DNA of 64,000 nt. Source: Syncephalis fuscata (Eukaryota; Zoopagomycota; Zoopagomycetes; Zoopagales; Piptocephalidaceae). A model generated the notes under the pieces. It worked only from the letters and a program-made list of their open reading frames with translations, ran no database searches and was not told where the DNA came from. Position numbers and translations under genes: made by a program. The stretch is taken from NCBI GenBank assembly GCA_025786725.1, contig JAHLTZ010000001.1, forward strand, positions 930,001 to 994,000, given 5' to 3'. Positions 35,812-47,589 of this stretch are shown here, piece by piece (position 1 is the stretch's first letter; each line of letters opens with the position of its first letter).

Positions 35812-37575
35812 TCATGGATTATAGATTGGCAAAGGATGGGCCTCAGTATTAAAAACGTAGCGATCTAACGGTAGTACACTGTTATCACCAAAGATTAATA
35901 ATAGATACTTGAGTGTTTCTGCCATGAAGAATGTTTCCGATGCATCTTGTTTTTGCGTGGGCACTTTAAGTACATCCTCCACACTAACTAGACAAGTATT
36001 ACCGCCGACCGATGAGTTCTTGCGCATAGCAGTAAAAACTTGCCAGGCCTGTTTGCGATATTCGCCATTTTTTGTAATACGCCAAAGTACAAAAAGACTT
36101 TCAACCGTCTCGGGTCGTAGTATATTATAAACTTTTTCGGGTTTGGCTGCATATCGGGGCCGCCTAACCAACCAGCTGGATTCTGTTTATTGTAACACTT
36201 TGCCTAGTGGTTGTATCATGTGCGCTGGAAGTAGCAAAGGTAACAGTTTCTGGCGATAGACCGCTAACGGTGCGATGCATGCCCATGCATGTGGTGGTAA
36301 GCTCAGCTCCCAAAGCCATATCGTTATCAGCTCGTGCTTTATTTCAGCATCAGTGGTGGCACCAAGAGCCAGTACACCACCGAAGGCACACGCTAGATGC
36401 TCCATCTCTGGTGTAAAATAAGTTCGAGATGCCATACCAAGATATGTTTGGTTAGTTGTTTTCGAGACACCTAAGAGATGGCGTCTTGCACCAATAATCG
36501 ATGCATCATACCGTGCACGTAGTTTCGGTTCTGTTTTAGACGTTTGCAGCCAACGCTTAAGTAAATACTCTATAGTAGTGTAGTGCTGATTAGTCGTGAT
36601 AATTAATAAATATTATTATCCTAATTATACGTACCATAATAGCTATCGCCGCTAGCGCCGAATCCGTATGTTCCATCGCCGTCGCTTTTTTCAGTAGATC
36701 TGTAAAAGTAATGTATTAAATTAGTAAATTATGCTAATAATACTAATAGTAGCAGCAATGTAGCTTACGAAAATGATAAGGGTAAAAGCCCGTCCCAGGA
36801 TTCCATGCGTTCAAGTGCTTCATCGGCCGTTTTGGCGGCTTGCCAGTATTTTGGATCACCGGTTAGTCGTGATAATTCTCGAAACTCCATTTGCAAAGTG
36901 CCTGAAGCTGCCGTGAGCTTGCCATGTAGTTGAATCGTCTCGGTTTGACCTTTGACAAGATTAATCCAGAAGGTTGGCAGTCCGGTTGTTGTATTAAACG
37001 CCGGCAGTAATCGGTCTCCTACCATACGGGCAGCCTTCAGTAGTTCGGGATCGGGCTGGAGCGTGTAGGCACCCAGTAATCCGCCAATCACACGAATGGT
37101 CGTTTCAAAAACATTTACATTATCGTCAATGTTATAGTCGAGATTCTTTACAATCCAATCACGACCTTCTTGGTACTCTTTTTGTAGATTTGCCAGAAAC
37201 AGTGTATCTAATGAATCGGCAATCATATAGCCCAAGCTTTTTCCCGTACTAGACCATTGCTTGCCAGTCTTAGATATTGGCTTGTACTCATCGACTCCAA
37301 ATGCATGTTCCCTATAGCTTTGCCAGCAGTCTTTGATCGATTTTATTACTTCTTCTTTTCGGCACCGCCATGTATCTTGTTTTTGGCATAGCTCAAAATT
37401 AGTAAGTTCAGTTGTATCTATCATTTATGAATGGCTAGTTAGTTTGGTATTAAATTATTGACTTTGTAATATTACTTTTTGCAAATGCTAGTATAATACA
37501 CACACCAATCAATGCACTCATTGCAAATGCAGCAAATAAAATTGCCAGCATTTGCTTTGGTATTATATTGCGCAT
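35812..37575 (-). CDS. MNS1: ER class I alpha-1,2-mannosidase (GH47)
   Basis: The first exon (ATG 37575) encodes MRNIIPKQMLAILFAAFAMS and on to CIILAFA, a type II signal anchor. The catalytic domain follows: WQSYREHAFGVDEYKPIS, then GYMIADSLDTLFLANL, FETTIRVIGGLLGAYTL, YGFGASGDSYYEYLLKRW and MEHLACAFGGVLALG. Then come RPETVESLFVLWRIT and the C-terminal YVFNTEAHPLPI, whose Thr coordinates Ca2+ in the family. The enzyme trims Man9GlcNAc2 on glycoproteins in the ER or early Golgi. Single-base losses occur near 36331, 36198 and 36143, and probably one at 37425 just after the anchor exon. Three of these fall within 190 bases. With one base added at each, the fold is continuous (HE-ADNDMALGAELTTTC, NPAGWLGGPDMQP-KPEKVYNIL). 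Three short introns. Confidence 0.88.
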
Positions 37576-38468
37576 AATGAGATATAACTGTATGTAAATA
37601 TCAAAAGAAGAAACTTGAAGGGGACAAGTATCAAAGCGTACACATATTTAAACAGCTGCAGTAAACAGCTATGATGATAATACTACAAGTCTTGTATAAC
37701 TATTTTTCTGAAACTCCGTTTAATCTCCATCCATTTCTTATTTACAGTTTCGATTTACTCCGTTTTTTATGTACATAGTCATGTCACACTACTCTTTTAC
37801 ATTTCTTTTCATAAATTCGGAAAAATATTTTTAATTTGGAATATTATAAAATATAAAACTTGATTATGTGAATAATATTTTCTATTCATATAGTCTAAAG
37901 AAAATTGTACTTTTTTACACTATAAATAGCAGACTATTTAAGGTCCTTACTCATGTTTTAAATATTTCCTCCCTTCTGCCCTTACTTTGATTGCAACAGC
38001 GAAAATATCAAAAAACGTAAGTAAGGATCTTAAAGGGCAAACTATTTATAGTGTAAATGTGTAATGAATAGCTATTTGTTACAATCGAGTTTTCTGTTTC
38101 TTTTTTTAGCAAGCCATTATTATAGATACGCGCACTAATAACAATGTTTGATGAATAAAACATTACATAGTCAAGAGGTGAGATGCACCTATCACAGTTG
38201 TTTATTATTGTAAATAACCGGCTAATAAAATTATACTCAAACTATGAATGTCATAAAACATCTAAAATAATTATTAGATATATAGACAGTGTAATAAAAA
38301 CAATACTAAATATCATTTTTATTAATGTGACAATGTAATATTTATTAACAATGTAATAGTGTAAATCAATCAACTCAATGAAATATAATCTTATCGGTAA
38401 TTCAGAAATAATTAAATGAACCAAGTGCCAGATTGATTTATAACTGCAGGTGGTTTTTTTAAAGCCAC
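37576..38468. other. AT-rich intergenic region containing an imperfect inverted repeat
   Basis: No gene was seen. It includes the inverted repeat entered at 37913-38057 and the promoter side of the mannosidase gene. Confidence 0.5.
37913..38057. repeat. Imperfect inverted repeat (foldback)
   Basis: The left arm, about 37913-37955, reads 'ttacactataaatag' and then 'aaggtccttact'. It is mirrored by the right arm at about 38015-38057 ('agtaaggatctt' then 'ctatttatagtgtaaa'). Arms are about 42 bases with a loop of about 60. It could be a small MITE or a hairpin at the 3' end of an unseen transcript. Confidence 0.6.
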
Positions 38469-38708
38469 TTAGGAGGAACTAGAAGTTATGACAGTTGAAG
38501 CTGTATTTCGGCTTACAGGTGTACATATAGGACCGAGTCCACCAAATTTAGGCCAATGTTTAGGACATGGCATCAAGGACTTCTTCTTTCTCTTTTTAAC
38601 CCCCGTAGTGACAGCACGACGGATTCGATTTGGACCAGCATCCGCCATATCCAAACTAGCTACAATAACAGCAGCGAGAATATAAACACTATTGATAGAA
38701 AGTCTCAT
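38469..38708 (-). CDS. Small secreted protein (79 aa)
   Basis: MRLSINSVYILAAVIVASLD followed by MADAG is a clear signal peptide with a likely cleavage after ADA. The mature part is about 55 residues, beginning GPNRIRRAV. It has basic clusters (IRR and VKKRKKK) that could be Kex2-type processing sites, then MPCPKHWPKFGGLGPICTPV with two Cys that could form one disulfide. It ends in Ser/Thr. No intron. No family is recognised. Small secreted basic proteins of this kind are often called effector candidates in fungi, but role and expression are unknown. Confidence 0.5.
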   Translation of the reverse strand: MRLSINSVYILAAVIVASLDMADAGPNRIRRAVTTGVKKRKKKSLMPCPKHWPKFGGLGPICTPVSRNTASTVITSSSS

Positions 38709-39347
38709 GGTGATATAGCTTTGGTAGAGTAGACGACTGAAGCAGAAGATACAAGTTGAAAGATAGCAAGCAGAAAAGTTAATGTGGCGATACTGCCGTG
38801 ATGTGTGTTAAACATCCATTAAATTTATTGCTGCGTATGCTCATGCAGCATCTACCGCATGACCATGATTTGAGCTACGCGTGACGGATACACATGATCT
38901 TTAATTTGTAGCTTAAATGTGGGTTTGTATTTTTAGATCATAATGCTATAGACTTGGCAATACCAATAAACTAGCTATATTTGATTAGCAATAAACAATA
39001 GTTGTATTTGGTAGTGTAATTTGCTGATATTTCTTGTAAATTATCATTAGAAAAATTAGCTATAGCTTGTACTTCTTAATAGTATTATAGGTAATGGAAT
39101 GAATTTATTCAAAATAAAACTAAATAGTTTAATGCTTAAAATCCACTATAGTTTTATTATTCTCTAACACTTTATTCATTATACGGCTAAATACATATAG
39201 AAGTGAAGCAAAGTCCAGCACCAATAGATCGACATAGACAATTGTTAATGATCCGTTAGACAAATAATAAGCTATATTTCAATAACATTAGCAGTATTAG
39301 CTTGAATTCCATGGCTAGTTCTTAAATCCTTTTTGACGGAATTTTCT

Positions 39348-39628
39348 TTAGTGGCGGCTTATCTGGTTTTGGTTTTGGTTTTGGTTTTGGCTATGGCTAT
39401 TATGGTGATGGTGATGGCGGCCATATATTACGAGGACAAATTGAGTAATCATTGTCACCATCGAGAATTCCCATGCAACTCTACCACTTTTTTTACAGAT
39501 TCGAGCTTCATCAGGAGTGCATTCCCGGCTTTTTGGTTGAGAATTCAGCACTGGGTCGGCGTCTACCGTAGCAACACTAGCCACGTAGATGATGGCAACG
39601 GTACAGATTGCAACTATTGAAAGCTCAT
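39348..39628 (-). CDS. Possible small secreted protein
   Basis: The minus strand from ATG 39628 would give MSFQIVAICTVAIIYVASVA followed by TVDADP, a good signal peptide, if one base were added near 39614. Without it the frame stops after four codons. The mature part contains SRECTPDEARICKKSGRVAW with two Cys. A second shift near 39470 would give LDGDNDYSICPRNIWPPSPS and a stop. The unshifted frame continues into a His-rich and (NQ)n tract ending at 39348. The 3' end is therefore unsure. It neighbours another small secreted protein gene on the same strand 640 bases away. Confidence 0.35.
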
Positions 39629-41874
39629 GATATTCTGAACCAACAGGATATGCAAGTAAAAGTTTATAAAATATAAAAATGATATAGAAAGCTGAAGATG
39701 AAGTAAGGTGTGCTATAATGTTGCTCAATTTTACGTCTTGAACACGCGCTATTTAAAGCTTTTAAAATTGCAAATAATTCTATGGCATAGCATTCCTTTG
39801 TATGGAGTATGGATGGATGTGCAGTTCCAAGATTGCACAGCTATGCTTGTTACTATGTTTCAGCCGTTTTTTGGGTTAAAATGCCAAGAATCTATTTATA
39901 TAACGGATTAGCACTGTTTATGCTTTATTATATACTTCTAATTCTAATGATATGCACATTATTGGCAAATTGTAATAAATACTAATTACAATCTATATAA
40001 TCCACAGCAGCTGTTTATTTATTTTTTAATATTTCTGCAGCTATAATCGGCAAAATATATTGAATTTTAAATGTTTTGTCAGTATAAGCTAATAGACTTG
40101 AATGTAGTAATACGTCGTTTCAACACATACCATGACTATCCTTTCTATTCAAGTCCAATCCAAAATTAACTTTTATAGTCAAATTATAGCAGTACCATTG
40201 CTTTAGCAGACACTTTTATCTACATGAAATACCAAACTGACACGCCTATCGCTACTTCCATAGACCTAATTATAGAATACGATGTTGTCATTTGTTGGTT
40301 TAGTAAATGCTAAATGTTGATTTATTAACTAGTTATTAATTAAAAGTTATGTTTATTAATTGTTATTGATTCATCTAATTGACTACTAATAACATGGGCG
40401 ATTAGTATTGTATGATAAATAAACCAGTATATGACTATTAATATTAAAGCCACACATTATATATACTATTGTATGCACAGTACTATTGCCGCCATGTCGA
40501 GTGGTATGTCATTAAAATTATTTTTAAAATAAAAACTTACTGTTTATAGCATGGCGTGTAACATGATTTTAATGGAATATTTGTATATACGCTATTTATC
40601 TACCAAGTACTTGTTTAGTTGCTTAGTATGAAATAAATCACGTTATTTTTACCGAGTATATCTATATATATATATTATAATACATAATATAAAACACTGT
40701 AATTGCCTATGTTTGTTAAATTACATCCATAAGCTATAGTAGTAAGCATCCAAGTGAGTAAACAGTATAATATTGTTATTACTTGACCAAATTACATGAT
40801 TTAACGAAGCTCAGTTTAAGCTTCGTTGTACTCTAATTAAGGTTTTCCCATCAGGGTCATTGCATTTATTCTCCATTTAACAGCCGACAGTATTATAAAT
40901 GCCTAATACTGCCAGCAGAACATCAAATAAACACTTTTTACTTCCAATTACTTTTAGCTTATTTTCAGGTTCATGCAGTCGGATTTCTATGTAAATTACT
41001 GATAAAGCTATTTATTAGTAATAAAAATTACTAAGATACTACTTTGATAATTTCTATTAATTCCATTATTTACATTTAACTAAGCCATCTCTATTCCGCT
41101 CTCTCTTATTTGGTTGCTTAGCTCACCTTACAACACCATATATCTGGTTTTGTAACAATATAAAAATTAAATGCAATGATTGTTGTAATCCGTAAAAATA
41201 GTTTATATAAATATCATTTTACAAATACAATATTGTCAGAATAATTGAAAATAAAATTTAAAAACTTTAGTATTCGTGTCCAACTCTTTTTCAATTGACA
41301 TCTTGAACTTTATTATACTTAAATTAAAGCAATGCCCACTCAAATAAATTACATAATTACTTATAAAGGCAGTTTTTTTTATAAATACTATGAATGCCAT
41401 AATAAAATTAAACAATAATATGGATCACTGGAGAACAAGTTCAGTGATTTTTAATGGTCTTATTAATTATTAAAAGGATGGTTTGTGGCAAACATTGCAT
41501 TGCGTACGCGGTCATGATGTACAACAAAATAAGTTTAATGCATAGAATAAATTACATAATATTATAATTAGCAATTAACTATCATTTTCTAATATAATAA
41601 TAGTAGTAATTATACGTCAACAAATTTTAATATCTTATCTGGCACGTTTGTTACACTTACACAGGACTGACAAGACGGTTAAAATTGGTGTCAATTGGTT
41701 ATTTAGTACAGATTATTATGTCAAAAATAATTTACTAATGCTATATATCTAATATAAATAAACCATTAAATTTCAATTAATAAACATCATTTTACAATAC
41801 TCACATTTATAAAATAGCTCTTATTATACAGCACTTATCATCTGAACTCAAAATTCATGCCTGGATACCTCTAG
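39629..41874. other. AT-rich gene desert
   Basis: About 2.2 kb with no credible coding sequence on either strand. It is very AT-rich with many short palindromic AT tracts. The N-lobe of the kinase found next to it is not recognisable here. Confidence 0.5.
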
Positions 41875-42735
41875 CCGGAAAACGCATTAATAATGGATAT
41901 TCGTGACGATCCGGTAATTGCACTATCAGATTTTGGTCTGGGGCAACCAGTCTCAAATACCGGACCACCATTGACCGCATGTTGCGGTACAATGGGATAT
42001 GTGGCGCCAGAGGTACTGTTGCGCACCATTTTAAGAATGACGCATTGAAGCTCGTAGCTGAGCACAAAGAAGAGTGTCAAGAGGTGGTTGAAATATTTGC
42101 TTCCTGCCAAAATGGTTATGGTAAGGAAGCAGATGCCTGGAGTCTATGTATAGCTTTGTTTTACCTATTAACAAGTAAGTACATAAGTCAAATATAGAAT
42201 AGTATGTATTTATTAATATGTTTAGAGAAATTGCCATACACCAATGGCAATCCTGTTGACTATATTATTGCAATATTTAGTAATGTAGTCAATTTCAGCA
42301 ACACCAATCGTCCAGTTTTAAGCGAAAGCGGTAAGTAACAAATGTTGAATATCAGACAAAACTAACTTTATTATAGCTAAAAATCTAATTTGCGGTCTAC
42401 TCACCATCGATAGTACTAGGCGTTGTATTATCGATGCCGCATTACAGAGTGAGTGGCTGGGTACAGCGCCCAAAAAGGAAGATGGCATTTAGAATGTAAA
42501 TGCCAATACTGTTGTCACTGTCCCTGTGGCAACAGTAGCCACCATCCCAACTGTGGTTGTAGCACCATCACCTAGTAAGCCATCAGCGGTCTTACTACCT
42601 AAAATTACAACTGTACCAAATATTGACCTAATGGTTCCAAAAAGCGTAAAGCGTTTACGCTCTTTTGAGTCATTTGAGAAGAAAAAAGTTAAACGCATTA
42701 AAAAACTATCATTAATATCTATATCCAAATACTAA
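41875..42735 (+). pseudogene. Ser/Thr protein kinase remnant (CAMK/Rad53-like C-lobe)
   Basis: The segment begins at PENALIMDIRDDPVIALSDFG, covering the end of the catalytic loop and DFG, then CGTMGYVAPEVL (activation segment and APE). After a single-base loss near 42024 it continues HHFKNDALKL to GYGKEADAWSLCIALFYLLT. Splicing at about 42175 gives KKLPYTNGNPVDYIIAIFSN, and another intron near 42340 leads to AKNLICGLLTIDSTRRCIID and the helix ending in SEWLG. An in-frame TAG at 42490 is followed by 80 open codons rich in Val, Pro and Lys. The whole N-lobe (glycine loop, VAIK Lys) and the HRD-Lys part are not found in the 2 kb upstream. Missing N-lobe plus nonsense codon argue for a truncated, inactive copy, most like Chk2/Rad53 kinases. 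Confidence 0.6.
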
Positions 42736-42899
42736 CAAAAAAATAGTCATTTGTTTTAATTGATTTTATTCTTATCTTATTTGTACTTGCTTTTAATAAA
42801 ATATGTGTATACTATTATAATCCTTTAAAAATATATTCAAATTAAGTTACATTTGACATAGCTTATTCAATGTCATTAAATTGGCGATAATTAAATAAT

Positions 42900-44045
42900 A
42901 ATACTTTTATTAACAATTTATTAACAATATAATTATGATTTGGGCGCCAAATGAATAAAATTATAACATTTGTGTAATCGAACTAAATATTTGTTCTATT
43001 GAACATGGGGACAAGTGGCGAGTTTTATTTAATCATCACATCATCACATTTGTTGTTTGCTTGGTGGTCAAATGACTAAATTTAATAACATACAATCTAT
43101 TGAACATGATGATGGGTGGTGAGTGACATCAACCATCAAATACTCATCATTGTAGATTTATTATCCAGTATGCATATATTCAGTACATACATATATATAT
43201 CATCACTATGCCTGATTAACATTAAAATCATAATTAATTACATGACCTAGTTTATTTATAAATAATTTAATAAAACATAACTCCGTTCATATTCATATTA
43301 TTTGTTCTATCAATATAACTCAGTGAACAAACTAAGTGCAATATGTCAATTTATTAATAAAAAAGTTGGAATCATACTGACAACGGCTATAGATAGCGTA
43401 TAGCCAATATATAATAAAATGATAAATATTATTATGAATATGCAATATTGAACGAGATTGGCAATGTCAAAGTTATTGAGTATAATGCATGATCAATGAG
43501 CGGAATTAGTCGACATTTATTAATAAAGATAAAACAAAATAAAACAGTTTTGGATAGAGGAGGCAAGGATATAAAATATATAAAATGATAAAGGTACGGT
43601 GAAAAAGTATATAAAACAATGTCAAAGTTACAGTGTGTATAGCGTAACGAGCATAACGAGCAAAGTTTATTGCAGCATATAATGAATAAAATGTACCTAA
43701 TATATCATAAAATGATATATAGTAGTGTGTAACAGAATGGGAATGATATAAAAAATAGGGCATATATACATACTAAATGAAATCTATGATGATGAGTATT
43801 TGATGATTGATGTTGCTTACCACCCATCATCATGTTCAATAGATTGTATGTTATTAAATTTAGTCATTTGACCACCAAGCAAACAATAAATGTGATGATG
43901 TGCTGATTAAATAAACTCACCACTTGCCCATGTTCAATAGATTGAATGTGCAGTTCAATTATACGAATACTGCTATATTTATTCATTTGTTTCAAATTAC
44001 ATTAAATAGTTAATAGATGTTATAAAATAGTTTTATAATAAAATA
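42900..44045. repeat. Inverted-repeat (MITE/foldback-like) element, longest copy
   Basis: The left arm (about 42900-43200) and right arm (about 43770-44045) are reverse complements over roughly 280 bases. Each arm contains two related sub-units built as 'caaatga..aaat..taaca', then 'tctattgaacatg', then 'gtggtgag', followed by 'tagatttattatccagtatg'. The internal 570 bases are AT-rich with no convincing ORF; a low-complexity open frame at 43506-43763 is not persuasive. Related copies lie at 47590, 50610, 60660 and 62990, with a fragment at 2640. No transposase was seen, so it would be non-autonomous. Confidence 0.75.
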
Positions 44046-46281
44046 CATAAAATATTTTAAGCACATCATGTAGTCGTTTAATTTAATGAATAACATGGTT
44101 CACATACTTTTATATTACAACTAAAAGGAATATCACACAACACATGCTTATTAGTATAAATAATACAGCTAACTAAACAAATTACTGATATTACTGCTAA
44201 ATAGATAATATATTTGTAGTTGTACTAGCATGCTAACTCATGATTCAAAGAAGTGGCATTGTGACATTGCATTGTCCACAGATGTTATAGAATATAACCA
44301 AAATATCTTTATTAATACAATAAAGATATGGGCCATGGTGAAAAAGAAAAGCTGTTTAAATTCCAGTTTACATATACATCTTTAGCATAAGTAAATAAAG
44401 TCGAAATAATATCGAGTAGAGTGCATAATTTACGTTGGCTCAAGTTTCCAGCAGTGATCATATTAGATTGCTGAAAGTTAGTAATATGTTGATCTTACGA
44501 CCTGTGCATGCTAGTACAGTATGCATAAGCACAATTTTAGCAAACATTCATCAATGCATGTTGTTCCGTATTAGCAAGTGTTCAGTAAAAAAACAATGAT
44601 ATTTACCTTTATAATGGTCACTACGTCGTTTTGTTGCTAAATTTAAATAAATATCTGTAGCATTCAACAGTCTACATGCAATCATAGCAAAACAATGCAC
44701 CAGGAATGGCCTACTTGATGTATGTTGATAACCTGGACTCCCACCCATCAGTGCTGATCTATATGGTCTTCAGCTATCATAATCACGATGCGCTGTGGCT
44801 GCTGTTTTGTCATTGCTTATAACACAAGCAATATCAGAAAACTACTCAGCCAAGCGACATACATGATTAGATAAACAAAACGAACAACCAATAGCACTGA
44901 CCACTTACCCACGTCTAGGCCATCTACATACAAACAAGAAATCTAGAATACAACAATGACAGCGCAATAGACACTGTTACAACACTAAACAGCCAACACA
45001 GCTACACCACCATTCTAGACAGTTAAAGACAACAGCTTAGATAGTAAAAACATTATAAACTTTAAACCAAAGCTGTGCCAATAAAGGTACTTCAACTGTT
45101 AAAAACAATGATGCCACTATGATGGCTGTCTAGCATTGCCCGCAAGCAAGGAGTGTTGATATGCATAATGCTCACCTGAGCGTATATATACGAACACCGC
45201 CATACAATACACAGTGGTCTACAGCATAGATCAAAATGCTTTAGCATCGTGCTGTCGATCTTTCACAGTGGTTTATTCGACTATTTTACTTGCTTTAAAC
45301 AAGTTAAATATGCCAAGCAGTTGTATAGTGTATGGCTTCACAAATAAGCAGTTTACAGTGCGCCATATAAATATTTGAATAATACTAAATATTAAAATTT
45401 AGACATGCATAGAACATTATAATGGGCTTATTAATTAATTGAAAGTAAATATAAAATAAGATATCTAATTAAAATTGCGCATTTCAGTAAGTATGTATAT
45501 TGTATAATCATATGTAATTGTTGTTAATACAGAAGCAAACATTCATTATTCTTTAATGAATCGGATCGGTTAATTACAATAAGAAAAATGAAAGAAGCAA
45601 AATAGACTAGTTTAAAAAGAATTCTATGTGATAGCATGTAACATACGTTTATATTTAGTAAAATGTCATTGCAAAACAGAAAACCATCTGTTTAATTGAA
45701 CATTGCGATGATTCAATAAGATTATATACTAATAAGATGCTTAGGTATACATTATTAAATTTATTTGTTTTATCAACTTTACTAGCTGTTAAACATCTGT
45801 TAAATAAACTTTGTCAAAAATACGTTCATTATTTGCATATAGATGCTAATCAAACTACTTTTAAGAATGACTATTTATATTACTGTGTATACATGCGCAG
45901 TACATTTTTAAATCAGTCAAAGTTAGTGTCATTTACATAGCCTTCAATTTTGACAATCAGTAATTTTAAATATTTGTTTGTACTGATATTAGCCAATAAT
46001 CATGTTCTGATATTTGATCAATAAAGACATCTTAAGCATTTGAAAGAAATACATCAACATATGTCATAAACATTGTAATAGAAAGATGTTTCAGATGTGC
46101 CATGACATACCAGTTGTGCTTGTCAGCTTATTTATTTAATAAAAATATGAGTATTTAAATACAGCATCGCGTATTCATTTACTTTCTAAAATCACCATTC
46201 TTTCTATCGCTATTTCTTCACATATATTGCTTTTATATTGCAATATTATAACAGATTTAGCAATTTGAGTATATATAAGAT
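44046..46281. other. AT-rich region with no clear gene
   Basis: No supported gene. The minus strand near 44600-44790 has a protein-like stretch (YRSALMGGSPGYQHTSSRPF) that could be an exon or a remnant, but no start, partner exon or family could be assigned. A short hairpin (atatctttattaatacaataaagatat region, about 44303-44330) is present. Confidence 0.4.
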
Positions 46282-47201
46282 ATGGATAGCTCAAACAAAT
46301 TTTCTCTTATTTTATTAGTTTTATTAGCTTCTCCCTCTCTATCATTTGTAGTTAAAACTACTACATACTCCGCTGCTAAAGATATTTCTAATAAATCATC
46401 TTCAGTAGCTCAAGTAACAAACACGATCCATGTGCCTGCTCTTGCTTCGCCATTTGTTACGCCTAATAACTCTGTAGGAAGCATATATGAAAAGCTTCCT
46501 ACAGCATGGGCAACATTGAGCGAGGAAAAACAGGAAAAAGCTGTAGCATGGATTGAAGTTATTGATGTCGAAAATACAGGTAAGTAAATATAGTATTAAT
46601 GAGCAATTGACATAACTATCTATTTAAAGAACATCTTTTGAAACACGGAGAAGTATTAATGCTGGCCAAGTTATTTTTAGGTAAGTTGTACAGCGTATAA
46701 AACTAGTACTTTATTATTATAATACTATATCATGATTTGTATTACATAAAAAATATATAAAACCAACAATAGTTGATTTAATTAAACGTAATGCTAATGA
46801 ACCATACCACACAACATTTATTAATACAATGATTTATTTGATTTAGCACAAGTAAAAGTCAAGATAATGAGCAGGCTAATTATTTCTCCATATTTATGGT
46901 AAGTAATATATATTATTTATTAGAATAGCAATAATAACTGTAATTACTATTTAGGAAAATAATGAGATGACATTTAAAGTAGGTAATTGCTATAACAATC
47001 AATAGTAGTACTAACTATGTAATTAGAATCTAATGCGTGAAGAAATCATTGGTAAATACAATTATTAATAGTATACATGGCGTTAACTATGTATTTAGTA
47101 AAGATAGAAAAATTTGGCATAAAATTTCAACCATTATAAAAAATAATAGTTATGGCCCGCTATCTGAACAGGAAGCCAAACATATTTTTAACAAATATTA
47201 A
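46282..47201 (+). CDS. Putative secreted protein with small exons
   Basis: ATG 46282, right after a tatataag element, opens MDSSNKFSLILLVLLASPSL followed by SFVV, a signal peptide. The mature N-terminus is Ser/Thr/Ala-rich. SIYEKLPTAWATLSEEKQEK and AWIEVIDVENT follow to the first GTAAGT at about 46580. Small exons continue with EHLLKHGEVLMLAKLFL, AQVKVKIMSRLIISPYLW and ENNEMTFK. The last exon holds IWHKISTIIKNNSYGPLSEQ and EAKHIFNKY before TAA at 47199. One junction near 46955 needs one extra base (collapse of GG) to stay in frame. About 190 residues. Helical in character with no Cys pattern. Family not recognised. Confidence 0.45.
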
Positions 47202-47589
47202 AAGGTGTTAAGGTAAGTAATAATTTTAATTAATAATTTGTTACCAACTTTAAATCGTATAGCATTATCTATTTAATTTATTTCTCATTATTTTAGCAGC
47301 CATATAAATTACGGTTTTTTTGTATTTTTAATAAAGTTTTATTTTTATTTTGTAATTAACTGTTTTATTCACAACAATGTGTTTAATAATATCAAATTTT
47401 AGTACAGCGCAATAGTTTTATATATAAATAATACAGTAATGATATGTGTTATACCAATATTCACTGGCGCATAATATTATGATAAGTAAAGATTGCTATT
47501 ACAATATAAATACTGTTTATTGTTAAAAATTACGTTATTATATATTGTTACTCGAGCATAAAAACTAAACATAATATCAGTGGCTTATT

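Noticed and set aside
43506-43763. ORF of 85 aa inside the inverted-repeat element
   Set aside because: Low-complexity Tyr/Phe/Leu-rich translation of AT-rich DNA, not conserved in the second copy; no transposase motif.
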